Source of the DNA: Stappia indica
GTDB lineage: Bacteria > Pseudomonadota > Alphaproteobacteria > Rhizobiales > Stappiaceae
Assembly: GCF_020177335.1 (NCBI RefSeq)
Contig: NZ_JAIVMG010000006.1
Span: 124,001 to 188,000, forward strand
Direction of reading: 5' to 3'
DNA: 64,000 bases
Below are positions 26,234 to 34,538 of this stretch, piece after piece. Positions within the stretch are counted from its first letter, which is position 1; each line of letters opens with the position of its first letter. The notes under the pieces were generated by a model that ran no database searches, was not told where the DNA came from, and worked only from the letters and a program-made list of their open reading frames with translations. The position numbers were made by a program, and so were the translations under genes.

Positions 26234-26721
26234 CAGATGATGGCATTTCCATCCGGCTGGCATCCAGGACCGATGCCGGCCGGCTCAACGACGCGCTGGC
26301 GCAGCTCTCCCACGACCTTGGCGACCCGCATGGGACCCGACCGGAGGATCTGGTGCGGCACGGCTTCGGCTCCTCGCCGATCCTGCGCGGCCTTCTGGCG
26401 GAAACGGAGGCGGGCACCGTGGTCGGGGCGCTTGTGTACTCGCCGGTGTTCTCCACCGTGTCGGGCGGGGCGGGGCTTTATGTGTCCGACCTCTGGGTGT
26501 CCGGCGCGGCGCGCGGCGCGGGTCTCGGGCCGCGCCTTCTCGCCGCTGCCATCAGGACAGCACCGGCGGAATGGAACGTGAAGTTCCTGAAACTGTCGGT
26601 CTATGACGACAATCCGCGCGCCAGGGCGTTCTACGACCGGCTCGGCTTCACGCCGATGGCCGGCGAGACAGTGATGCGCCTTGATCATCTTCACTTCAAT
26701 GGACTGACGGGAGAGCCATGA
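26230..26721 (+). CDS. GNAT-family N-acetyltransferase
   Basis: The 163-residue protein has the acetyl-CoA-binding motif ARGAGLGPRLLAAAI (about residues 95-110) and the C-terminal NPRARAFYDRLGF. It overlaps both neighbours by ATGA, so it is part of the amine catabolic operon. The substrate is unknown; a polyamine or beta-amino acid is plausible because the next gene encodes a matching type of deacetylase. Confidence 0.82.
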   Translation: MTDDGISIRLASRTDAGRLNDALAQLSHDLGDPHGTRPEDLVRHGFGSSPILRGLLAETEAGTVVGALVYSPVFSTVSGGAGLYVSDLWVSGAARGAGLGPRLLAAAIRTAPAEWNVKFLKLSVYDDNPRARAFYDRLGFTPMAGETVMRLDHLHFNGLTGEP

Positions 26722-27740
26722 AAGCGATATTCGACCAGCGCCAGGAACAGCACGATCCCAAACACTTCATGGCCAATGGTGCGCGGCTGGCCAATCCGGA
26801 ACAGCCGGCGCGGATCTCCGCGCTTCTTTCGGGCGCGCGGGCGGCCGGCTGCGACATCGCCGCGCCGGACGATCACGGGATGGGGCCGATTGCCGCCATC
26901 CACTCGCCGGAATACCTGGTGTTCCTGCAGACGATCCACACCCGCTGGAGCCGCATCGAAGGCGCGTCGGAGGAGGTGATCCCCAACATCCATCCGGACC
27001 GGCGCACGGCCAGCTATCCGCGCTCAGCCGCAGGGCAGGCCGGGTTCCACCAGGCCGACACCTCCTGTCCGATCTCCGCCGGAACCTGGGAGGCGGCCTA
27101 CTGGTCGGCGCAGACCGCGATCACCGGCGCTGACCTGATGCGCGGCGGCGCCCGCTCCGCCTATGCCCTGTGCCGGCCGCCGGGGCACCACGCCTTTGCC
27201 GATCTGGCCGGCGGGTTCTGCTTCCTCAACAATTCGGCGATTGCCGCCGAGCGGCTGCGCGCCCATGGGCTGCGGCCGGCGATCCTCGATATCGATGTGC
27301 ACCATGGCAATGGCACGCAAGGCATCTTCTATGAGCGCGGCGATGTGCTGACCGTGTCGATCCACGCCGATCCGGTGCGGTTCTACCCGTTCTTCTGGGG
27401 CCATGCCTCGGAGCGGGGCGAGGGTGCCGGGCGCGGCGCCAACCTCAACCTGCCCTTGGTGCGCGGTACGGGCGACGACGCCTATCTGGAGACGCTGGAG
27501 ACGGCGTTCGCACATATCCGGGCCTTTGGCACCGATGTTCTGATTGTCGCGCTGGGTCTTGATGCCTATGAGAATGATCCGCTGAAGGGGCTGGCGATCA
27601 CGACCGGGGGATTCGGGCGGATCGGCGCGGCCATCGGCGGGCTTGGATTGCCGACGCTGCTGGTGCAGGAAGGCGGTTATCTTGCGCCGGAGCTTGGCGA
27701 CAACCTGGCGAGTTTCCTGAAGGGGTTTGAAGCGGAATGA
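26718..27740 (+). CDS. Acetylpolyamine amidohydrolase (histone deacetylase superfamily)
   Basis: The 340-residue zinc hydrolase has RPPGHHAFADLAGGFCFLNN with catalytic His157-His158. The zinc ligands are Asp193 and His195 in DIDVHHGNG and Asp282 in LGLDAYENDP, and the catalytic tyrosine is Tyr321 in QEGGYLAPE. These lie within two residues of the positions known in Mycoplana acetylpolyamine amidohydrolase, and the insertion around residues 75-115 also fits that subfamily. It should remove acetyl groups from N-acetylated polyamines or similar cationic amides. It overlaps both neighbouring genes. Confidence 0.88.
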   Translation: MKAIFDQRQEQHDPKHFMANGARLANPEQPARISALLSGARAAGCDIAAPDDHGMGPIAAIHSPEYLVFLQTIHTRWSRIEGASEEVIPNIHPDRRTASYPRSAAGQAGFHQADTSCPISAGTWEAAYWSAQTAITGADLMRGGARSAYALCRPPGHHAFADLAGGFCFLNNSAIAAERLRAHGLRPAILDIDVHHGNGTQGIFYERGDVLTVSIHADPVRFYPFFWGHASERGEGAGRGANLNLPLVRGTGDDAYLETLETAFAHIRAFGTDVLIVALGLDAYENDPLKGLAITTGGFGRIGAAIGGLGLPTLLVQEGGYLAPELGDNLASFLKGFEAE

Positions 27741-28843
27741 CGACGACAGCGGATATCCTGGTGATTGGTGGCGGGATCGCCGGGATCGGTGCGGCGGCGC
27801 GCCTGTCCGGATCGGCCAATGTGGTGGTGCTGGAGAGCGAGGACGTGATCGGCCGGCATGCGACCGGCCGCTCGGCGGCGATCTTCATCAAGAACTACGG
27901 CAACGCCAGCTTGCGGGCGTTGAATGCGGCCTCCGAGCCGCTGCTGGCGACCGGTGGAGACCTCTCCGACACGCCCTTCCTGACCCCGCGCGGGGAACTG
28001 GTGGTCGCCACCGCCGGCGAAGAAGGTGATCTGGAGAGCTACCTTGATGGCTCCGACGGGCTGGAGCGGGTGACCCCCGCCGAGGCGGTGGCGATGTTCC
28101 CGATCCTGAACCCCGAATATGTGGTGGCCGCCGCGCTGGAGCGGGCGGCGCAGGACATCGACGTCGACCGGCTGTTGCAGGCCTACGCGCGGATGGCGCG
28201 GCACAACGGCGCGCGGGTCGTCGCTTCGGCGCCGGCCACCCGCATCACCCGCACCGGCGGTGTCTGGCAGGTGGAGGCGGGCGGGGAGACCTATGCCGCG
28301 CCGATCCTCGTCAACGCGGCGGGGGCCTGGGCGGATACCGTTGCCGAGCGTGCCGGCGTGCGCCCGGCCGGGCTGGTGCCGCTGCGCCGTTCTGCGGCGA
28401 TCCTGCCGGCACCGGAAGGCTGCGACGTGACCGGCTGGCCGGCGCTCGTCAGTGCCAGCGAGACCTGGTACGCCAAGCCGGAAGCGGGAAAGCTGATGGT
28501 CTCTCCGGCGGATGAGGATCCGGTGGAGCCGCATGACGCCTGGCCGGAGGACATGGTGCTGGCCGAGGGGCTGCACCGCTATGAACAGGCGATGACCGTG
28601 CCGGTGACCCGGGTGGAACGGAGCTGGGCCGGTCTTCGCACCTTCACCGCCGACCGCACGCCGGTGGTCGGCTTCGATCCCGAGGCGGACGGCTTCTTCT
28701 GGCTTGCCGGGCAGGGTGGATACGGTATCCAGACCTCGCCGGTGCTGTCGCGCCTTGCCGCCGACCTGTGCCTGTCGCAAACCTCTGATCTGCCGGCGCC
28801 TTTGCTGGCGGCGCTTTCCCCCGCACGTCTTGCACGTGCCTGA
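27737..28843 (+). CDS. FAD-dependent amine/amino acid oxidoreductase (DAO family)
   Basis: The 368-residue flavoprotein has the dinucleotide motif DILVIGGGIAGIGAAARLSG at the N-terminus and VIGRHATGRSAAIF soon after. The C-terminal FWLAGQGGYGIQTSPVLS is typical of D-amino acid/glycine oxidase-like enzymes. It overlaps the amidohydrolase stop by four bases. It probably oxidises an amine or amino acid of the same pathway to an imine, which the RidA-like protein downstream would help to hydrolyse. The electron acceptor and substrate are unknown. Confidence 0.85.
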   Translation: MTTTADILVIGGGIAGIGAAARLSGSANVVVLESEDVIGRHATGRSAAIFIKNYGNASLRALNAASEPLLATGGDLSDTPFLTPRGELVVATAGEEGDLESYLDGSDGLERVTPAEAVAMFPILNPEYVVAAALERAAQDIDVDRLLQAYARMARHNGARVVASAPATRITRTGGVWQVEAGGETYAAPILVNAAGAWADTVAERAGVRPAGLVPLRRSAAILPAPEGCDVTGWPALVSASETWYAKPEAGKLMVSPADEDPVEPHDAWPEDMVLAEGLHRYEQAMTVPVTRVERSWAGLRTFTADRTPVVGFDPEADGFFWLAGQGGYGIQTSPVLSRLAADLCLSQTSDLPAPLLAALSPARLARA

Positions 28844-28864
28844 CCTCAAGAAGGATTGAAGTTG

Positions 28865-29218
28865 ATGTCCGATATCACCCGCATCGAGCCCGGCCCCCGC
28901 ATGAGCCAGGCCGTGGTTCACAACGGCACCGTGTGGCTGGCCGGTCAGGTCGGCAAGCCCGGCGCCAGCGTGACCGAGCAGACCGAGGCCATTCTGGCGC
29001 GGATCGATGCGCTGCTGGCGGAGGTGAACTCCGACAAGTCGCGGCTGTTGCAGGCAACCATCTGGCTGGCGTCGATGGATGATTTCGCCGAGATGAACGC
29101 GGTCTGGGATGCCTGGGTCGATCCGGCCAATCCGCCGGCCCGCGCCTGCGGTGAATCCCGGCTGGCAACGCCGGATTACAAGGTGGAGATCCTGATCACC
29201 GCCGCCGTGAAGGGCTGA
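28865..29218 (+). CDS. RidA/YjgF-family enamine/imine deaminase
   Basis: The 117-residue protein has the conserved NPPARACGESRLATPDYKVE near the C-terminus, which holds the arginine that binds the imino acid carboxylate. RidA proteins hydrolyse reactive enamine/imine intermediates released by PLP enzymes and flavin oxidases, both encoded just upstream. The ATG at 28865 is nine bases after AGAAGGA; TTG codons at 28856 and 28862 are less likely. It is the last gene before a clear terminator. Confidence 0.88.
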   Translation: MSDITRIEPGPRMSQAVVHNGTVWLAGQVGKPGASVTEQTEAILARIDALLAEVNSDKSRLLQATIWLASMDDFAEMNAVWDAWVDPANPPARACGESRLATPDYKVEILITAAVKG

Positions 29219-29254
29219 CGCATGTCGGTGCGCTATCAGACCGATAGATGACAG

Positions 29255-29296
29255 AAGGCCCGCCCGTCGGCTGAGACGGCGCGGGCCTTTCGTTTT
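29255..29296 (+). terminator. Rho-independent terminator of the polyamine/BKACE operon
   Basis: AAGGCCCGC (29255-29263) pairs with GCGGGCCTT (29281-29289) and is followed by TTCGTTTT. It lies 36 bases after the RidA gene and before the convergent acyl-CoA dehydrogenase-like gene. Confidence 0.85.
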
Positions 29297-29312
29297 CCTG
29301 GGCAGCGGCGGG

Positions 29313-30500
29313 CTATTCGGCCGCGGCCATATGCACCGGCGCGGCATTGGCGTTGAGGTGGTGCTGGTGGCGCATCTGGTTGAAGATGTTGATGCGCTGG
29401 ATATCGCTGGTGCCGCCGGCAATGCGCATGCCCACCGCGTCGCGCAACTGGCGGCTGAGGTGGTTGTTCATGAAGCCGAGATGGCCGTGCAACTGCACCA
29501 GGTGTTCGGCGGCCTCCAGCAGCTTTTCGCCCGCCAGGAACTTGCCGACGGAGCAGACGATGGACGCATCGTCGGTGTTGGCGGCCAGCTTCTCCAGCCC
29601 GGCATAGGTCATCAGCCGGCAGACCACCGAGGCGATCTTCATGTCGCTCATGCGGCCCTGCACATACTGATAATCGGCCAGCGGGCGGCGGAAGGCCTGG
29701 CGGCTTTCCACCCGCTGCATCGACTTTTCGAGCATGTTCTCGATCAGGCCGGAGGCCATGATGCCATAGAGCGCCCGTTCGAAGGAGATGATGCGGTAGA
29801 GGATCCGCAACCCGTCGCCCGGCTCGCCGATGATGTTGATCGGGTCGATGCGCGCGCCGTCGAAGGCGATGTTGGCGGTGGGGCTGGTGCGGATCCCGAG
29901 ATTGTCCTCCGTCGCCCCGAGGCGAATGCCGTCGGCGTCGAGATCGACGAAGAACAGGGTGATGTCGCGCTTTTCCCCCAGCGAGGGAATGCGCCCGGCG
30001 ATCATGCCGTGGGAGGCGATCGGTGCGTTGGTGATATGCACCTTCTCGCCATGCAGCCGCAAACCGTCCTCGGTGGGCAGGGCCGACACCGACATGCGGG
30101 CGAGATCGGAGCCGCCGCTCGCCTCGGTCATGGCGGTCACGCCGACATGGCCTTGCATGATGGTTTCGAGCCAGCGTGCCTTCTGCTCGGGGCTGCCTTC
30201 CTCCAGAATGATCCGCAGCGAGCCCACATGGCCCAGCATGGTGACGAGGAAGCCAAGATCCTCCGCCGTGGAGGCCACCCCTTCCATCGCCGCCGCGCAG
30301 TCGGTCCAGCTTCCGCCAAGCCCGCCGAGCGCCCTCGGCACCGGGATCCGCCACAGCCCTTCGCGGCTCATGCGGTCCCAGGTGGCGCGGTCGAAGCTTC
30401 CGTCTGCATCGTGTTGCTGTGCATTGGCGGCGGCCTGCTGGCCGATCTCTGCGTAGCGGGTGAAAAGGTCTTTCTGGTATTCGCTGAATTCGAAATTCAT
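29313..30500 (-). CDS. Acyl-CoA dehydrogenase family protein
   Basis: The 395-residue flavoprotein has MTEASGGSDLARM (FAD/substrate region), IHITN-like VHITNAPIAS and the C-terminal AGGTSDIQRINIF. In medium-chain acyl-CoA dehydrogenase the last motif is YEGTSQIQ and supplies the catalytic glutamate; here that residue is glycine. A glutamate in SFERALYGI occupies the position used by isovaleryl-CoA and long-chain dehydrogenases, so it may still be active. It runs convergent to the amine operon and lies downstream of a LysR gene on the same strand. Substrate unknown. Confidence 0.85.
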   Translation of the reverse strand: MNFEFSEYQKDLFTRYAEIGQQAAANAQQHDADGSFDRATWDRMSREGLWRIPVPRALGGLGGSWTDCAAAMEGVASTAEDLGFLVTMLGHVGSLRIILEEGSPEQKARWLETIMQGHVGVTAMTEASGGSDLARMSVSALPTEDGLRLHGEKVHITNAPIASHGMIAGRIPSLGEKRDITLFFVDLDADGIRLGATEDNLGIRTSPTANIAFDGARIDPINIIGEPGDGLRILYRIISFERALYGIMASGLIENMLEKSMQRVESRQAFRRPLADYQYVQGRMSDMKIASVVCRLMTYAGLEKLAANTDDASIVCSVGKFLAGEKLLEAAEHLVQLHGHLGFMNNHLSRQLRDAVGMRIAGGTSDIQRINIFNQMRHQHHLNANAAPVHMAAAE

Positions 30501-30732
30501 GACAGCATCCTCGTCCTGAATGAAGTCCGGTCAAAATTCGTGCGGAAGCTTGCGTTCCGGCGATATGACCCAAACACGGCAGGGCGAGAAAAAGAAATTA
30601 GTTCGGTATGTCTTGTCGATGAGCGAAATTAATGCCGGCTGACGTCTTGTCATTTCTGGTGATTGACGCAGTTGCAGGTCTGATTTCCGGTCCCGTTTTC
30701 AGTTTGATGAGCGGTCACTGGCGACGCGGCGC

Positions 30733-31653
30733 TCAGTCTGGCCGGTCGGCCGTGCCAGTGGTGGCGGTATCGTCCTGCGGTGCCGGCGGTGTGGACACCC
30801 CGACCTGAAAGGCGTGGGACAGGAAGGTCGCCAGCCGGACGATGCTGGCCGAGGCCTGCTGGTTGACCTTCACCAGAAGCTCGGAGCTGTGCAGGTTGGG
30901 CAAGCCGTATTCCGGGCCGATGCGGATCAGGTCCTGGGGCACCGCCCGGTCGGGCAGGACGCCGATGGCCTGGCGTTCCAGGATCGCCGTCTTCAGTGAG
31001 GAGAAGTTGTTGGAGCAATAGGCGATATGCCAGCGCTTGCCGATGGCGTTCAGCGCCTCGATGGCATTGCGCCGCACGCCGCAGCCTTCGGGAAACAGGG
31101 CAAGGGGCAGGGGGGTGTCCAGTGCCACGCGGGAATCGGGAACGGTGACCCAGCTCAGCCGCTCATCCAGCAGCTTCATCCCGTCGATCCCCTCGTGCCG
31201 GGTGACGAAGGCTATGTCGAGGTCGCCCTGGTCGATCATCTTCGACAGGGTGGTCGACAGATCGGTGACGATCTGCATTTCCGTCATCTCGTTGCGCTTG
31301 GAGAACTCGTTGATCACCCGGGGCAGCAGCAACTGGGCGTAATCGTCCGGCATCCCGATCCGCAGGGCTGTCACCGCGCTGGACGTCTGGATTTCCTGAA
31401 TGAGCGCATCGTTGAGACGCAAGATCTCGTTCGCATAGCTCTTGATCATCTCACCGTATTTTGTGAGACGAATTTCCTTACCGCTGCCGCGATCGAAAAT
31501 CGTTTCTCCAACAATACCTTCAAGCCGCTTGATCTGAAGGCTGATCGCCGATTGCGTTCGGTGCAGTTTCTCGCCCGCCGCCGTGAAGTTCTTCATTTCA
31601 GAGACAACAACCAGGGTCCGAAGCAGGTCGACATCTACATTGATCAATCCCAT
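30733..31653 (-). CDS. LysR-family regulator, divergent from the KAS III locus
   Basis: The 306-residue LysR protein starts MGLINVDVDLLRTLVVVSEM. Its helix-turn-helix is FTAAGEKLHRTQSAISLQIK, and its effector domain begins near ALRIGMPDDYAQLLLP. It is divergent from the KAS III gene (162-base gap) and upstream of the acyl-CoA dehydrogenase-like gene on the same strand. By the usual LysR rule it probably controls the divergent locus. No clear palindromic site was picked out in the gap. Confidence 0.87.
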   Translation of the reverse strand: MGLINVDVDLLRTLVVVSEMKNFTAAGEKLHRTQSAISLQIKRLEGIVGETIFDRGSGKEIRLTKYGEMIKSYANEILRLNDALIQEIQTSSAVTALRIGMPDDYAQLLLPRVINEFSKRNEMTEMQIVTDLSTTLSKMIDQGDLDIAFVTRHEGIDGMKLLDERLSWVTVPDSRVALDTPLPLALFPEGCGVRRNAIEALNAIGKRWHIAYCSNNFSSLKTAILERQAIGVLPDRAVPQDLIRIGPEYGLPNLHSSELLVKVNQQASASIVRLATFLSHAFQVGVSTPPAPQDDTATTGTADRPD

Positions 31654-31815
31654 GACGTTTCCTCATGCGATCTATTTTTCGAACTCATTTCAAAGGTCCG
31701 GTCGGGCTCGATAGGATGAAATCAATCTGAAAGCGAATTGAGCGGACATGCAACCATTAATTCGGGATTTGCGGGCTTCGGTCCGGCCAATTTCGACCTG
31801 ACCGGGAGATTTGTC

Positions 31816-32766
31816 ATGAAGCCTGCACTGCGTGTGATTTCGACAGGGGTGTGCCTTCCTGAGCGGATCGTCACAAATGACGAGATCCGCCGCGAACGGA
31901 ACGCGGCCATCGACCCGCAATGGGTCGAGAATACCCTGGGCATCCGCCAGCGCCGGATCGCCGAGGACGGGGTTCAGACATCCGATCTCGCCGCCAAGGC
32001 CGCCCGGGAGGCGCTGCGCAACGCGGGCGTTGCGGCGGACAGCATCGACCTGGTGATCGTCGCCACATCGAGCCCGGACCAGCGGGCCCCGGCCACCGCC
32101 TGCTTCGTGCAGAAGAAGGCCGGGCTGACCAACGCCATCGCCTTCGATGTTTCCGCCGTGTGCTCCGGCTTCCTGTTCTCGCTGACCACGGCCGCCTCGA
32201 TGCTGCATGCGGGCCAGGCGCGCCGGGCGCTGGTGATCGGCGCGGACATCTATTCCCGGGTCACCGACTGGGGGCGGCGCGACTGCGTGTTCTTCGGCGA
32301 CGGCTCCGGCGCGGCGCTGCTGGAGAGCGGGCCGCAAACCGCCCATGGACATTTTGATGCGGAGCTTTTCACCGACAGCACCGCCGCCCAGGCGTTTTCC
32401 ATCAAGGGGCAGGGCGACAGCTTCGACATGAACGGCCCGGCGGTGTTCAACGCGGCGAAGCACGCGGTGCCGCGCTGCATCAACGAGGTGCTGGCGCGCA
32501 ACGGCATGACCAGCTCGGACGTGGACATCGTCGTGCCGCATCAGCCCTCGCGCAGCTTGCTGGGCGAGATCGCCAGGCGGGCGGACATCCCCTTCGACCG
32601 GTTCCACCTCAACATGGACCGCTACGCCAACACGGTCGGCGCGACCATTCCGATTGCCCTGCATGAAGCGGTGATGGCCGGCAAGGTTCACTCCGGCGAC
32701 CGGATGCTGTTCGCCGCCGCCGGTGCCGGCTTCACCGCCGGCGCTGCCATTCACCACTGGTGCTAG
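31816..32766 (+). CDS. Beta-ketoacyl synthase III (KAS III/FabH-like)
   Basis: The 316-residue condensing enzyme has the complete KAS III triad: Cys116 in DVSAVCSGFLFS, His242 in VVPHQPSRS and Asn272 in RYANTVGATIP. Length and spacing match FabH. The ATG at 31816 follows GGGAGATTTG; open sequence upstream is not family-like. It is not next to fatty-acid genes or an acyl carrier gene. Its partners are an aminotransferase, a thioesterase and a ligase, suggesting a specialised condensation of CoA substrates rather than housekeeping fatty-acid initiation. Confidence 0.9.
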   Translation: MKPALRVISTGVCLPERIVTNDEIRRERNAAIDPQWVENTLGIRQRRIAEDGVQTSDLAAKAAREALRNAGVAADSIDLVIVATSSPDQRAPATACFVQKKAGLTNAIAFDVSAVCSGFLFSLTTAASMLHAGQARRALVIGADIYSRVTDWGRRDCVFFGDGSGAALLESGPQTAHGHFDAELFTDSTAAQAFSIKGQGDSFDMNGPAVFNAAKHAVPRCINEVLARNGMTSSDVDIVVPHQPSRSLLGEIARRADIPFDRFHLNMDRYANTVGATIPIALHEAVMAGKVHSGDRMLFAAAGAGFTAGAAIHHWC

Positions 32767-32775
32767 GAGGCTGTC

Positions 32776-34143
32776 ATGTCCCTGATCAAACCGGTTTCCG
32801 GCAAGGTCTACCCCGTGGCCGTCACCGCCTCCGGCGTGACGATCACCTCCGACAGCGGGCAGGAGTGGCTCGACGGCTCCTCCGGCGCGATTGCCTGCTC
32901 CATCGGTCACGGCCATCCGCATGTGGTGGAGTGCATCCGCCGCCAGCTTGAGACGGCGAGTTTCCTCTACCGCACCCAGTTCGCCAACGAACCGGCGGAG
33001 CGGCTTGCCGCCCGGCTGTGCGACAAGCTCGGCTATGCCAGCGCGTTCTTTGTCAACTCCGGCTCGGAGGCGGTGGAAACGGCGGTGCGGCTGGCGCAGC
33101 AGTACTGGCGCGAGGCCGGCCAGCCGGGCAAGACGCGGGTGCTCAGCCGGCGGATCAGCTACCACGGCGCGACCATCGGCGCGCTCGGCCTGTCCGGCCA
33201 TTGGCCCCGGCGGCGGTCGTGCGGCGGCGGGCTTTCGGGCGATCCGAGCCTGCCCACGCCCTATTGCCTGCGCTGCCCGCTCGGTCAGCGGCCGGACAGT
33301 TGCGGCTTTGCCTGCGCCCGGGCGCTTGAGGACGAAATCCGGCTGCATGGCGCCGACGCGGTGGCGGCGGTGATCATCGAGCCGATCGTCGGCGCCTCGG
33401 GGGCGGCGATCGTGCCACGGCCCGGCTATCTGAAGGCGATCCGCGAGATCTGCGACCGGCACGATGTGTTGTTGATCGCCGATGAGGTGCTGACCGGCCT
33501 TGGCCGTACCGGCGCCTGGCTGGGGATGGACCACGATGCGGTGCACGCCGATATCGTTTGCCTCGGCAAGGGGCTGAACGCCGGCTATCTGCCGATTTCC
33601 GGCGTGCTGGTCGATGCCCGGATCCAGGACCTGCTGACGGCGCGGGCCGCGTCCTTCACCCTCGGGCACACCCACTCGAACCATCCGGTGGCGGCGGCCG
33701 CCGCCAATGCGGTGCTCGATGTGCTGGAGAGCGAGGACCTGATCGCCCGGGCCGCGTCGACGGGGGCCTACCTTGGCGCGCGGCTGCAGGAGATGAGCGA
33801 GGACCTGCCCTTTGTCGGCGATGTGCGCGGACGGGGCATGTTCTGGGGGCTGGAACTGATCCACGACGACATCAGCTACGCACCGTTCGACCCGGAGCTG
33901 AACGCGGCCGATTGCGTGGTGCGCCATGCCTTTGATGCCGGCGTTCTCATCTATCCGGCAGCCGGTTTCATCGCCGGATCGGCAGGCGATGCGGTGATCG
34001 TCGCGCCGCCGCTCAACAGCTCGCACGCGGTGATCGACACCATCATCGAGCGCCTTGCCATCGCCCTGTCCGGCGCCGGCCGCGAGCTTCTTGTCCGGCG
34101 CAACGCCCCAACCTCCAATCAACAGGAGCCATCATGTCCATGA
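32776..34143 (+). CDS. Class III aminotransferase with cysteine-rich insertion
   Basis: The 455-residue PLP enzyme has GSSGAIACSIGHGHPHVV, VNSGSEAVETAV, LIADEVLTGLGRTG and the PLP lysine Lys265 in CLGKGLNAGY. Residues about 160-181 contain CLRCPLGQRPDSCGFAC, four cysteines in a CxxC-x8-CxxxC-like array. A corresponding segment occurs in some class III aminotransferases, but metal binding is untested. It starts nine bases after the KAS III gene and overlaps the thioesterase by ten bases. It may aminate the keto product of the KAS III step. Confidence 0.87.
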   Translation: MSLIKPVSGKVYPVAVTASGVTITSDSGQEWLDGSSGAIACSIGHGHPHVVECIRRQLETASFLYRTQFANEPAERLAARLCDKLGYASAFFVNSGSEAVETAVRLAQQYWREAGQPGKTRVLSRRISYHGATIGALGLSGHWPRRRSCGGGLSGDPSLPTPYCLRCPLGQRPDSCGFACARALEDEIRLHGADAVAAVIIEPIVGASGAAIVPRPGYLKAIREICDRHDVLLIADEVLTGLGRTGAWLGMDHDAVHADIVCLGKGLNAGYLPISGVLVDARIQDLLTARAASFTLGHTHSNHPVAAAAANAVLDVLESEDLIARAASTGAYLGARLQEMSEDLPFVGDVRGRGMFWGLELIHDDISYAPFDPELNAADCVVRHAFDAGVLIYPAAGFIAGSAGDAVIVAPPLNSSHAVIDTIIERLAIALSGAGRELLVRRNAPTSNQQEPSCP

Positions 34144-34538
34144 TCCCGCTGAAACCGAACCTGAAGGGTGTGCTGGTCCATGAGGTCAAGCCGACGGACC
34201 TTGCCACCAACTGGCGCAACAATGTGCCGGTTCTGGCAACGCCGGTGCTGCTCTGGCTGGCGGAGCTGGCCTGCATGCGGGCCATTGAGGGCACGCTGGA
34301 GGAAGGTCGGATGACCCTGGGCTTTGCCCATGATGTCCGGCATCTGGCGCCGACGCCGCTTGGCTGGACGATCCGGCTGGAGGCGGAGCTGGAGAAGATC
34401 GACGGCAAGCTGCTGACGTTCCTGATCGAGGGGCACGACGGTTCGGAACGCATCCTGGCCGGACGGCATACCCGGGCAATCGTTGATCGAGACCGGTTCC
34501 TGAGCCGGTTCGAGGAAAAGCAGTGCAGTCATGTCTGA
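34134..34538 (+). CDS. Hotdog thioesterase of the fluoroacetyl-CoA thioesterase (FlK) type
   Basis: The 134-residue protein has VLATPVLLWLAELAC and a later HDVRHLAPTPLG. Thr36, Glu44 and His70 have exactly the spacing of the FlK catalytic triad (Thr42, Glu50, His76). FlK hydrolyses fluoroacetyl-CoA, but most relatives have other acyl-CoA substrates, and no fluorinase-type gene is present. It overlaps the genes on both sides. A likely task is release or proofreading of the acyl product in this locus. Confidence 0.78.
   Translation: MSMIPLKPNLKGVLVHEVKPTDLATNWRNNVPVLATPVLLWLAELACMRAIEGTLEEGRMTLGFAHDVRHLAPTPLGWTIRLEAELEKIDGKLLTFLIEGHDGSERILAGRHTRAIVDRDRFLSRFEEKQCSHV

Noticed and set aside
31690-34122. 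Leftward open frame of about 800 codons opposite the KAS III and aminotransferase genes
   Set aside because: Both forward genes have complete catalytic motifs; the reverse frame is a GC-bias shadow.
34134-34538. Fluoroacetate biosynthesis or resistance island
   Set aside because: The FlK-like triad is real, but there is no fluorinase or related gene nearby, and FlK-like folds are widespread in other roles.
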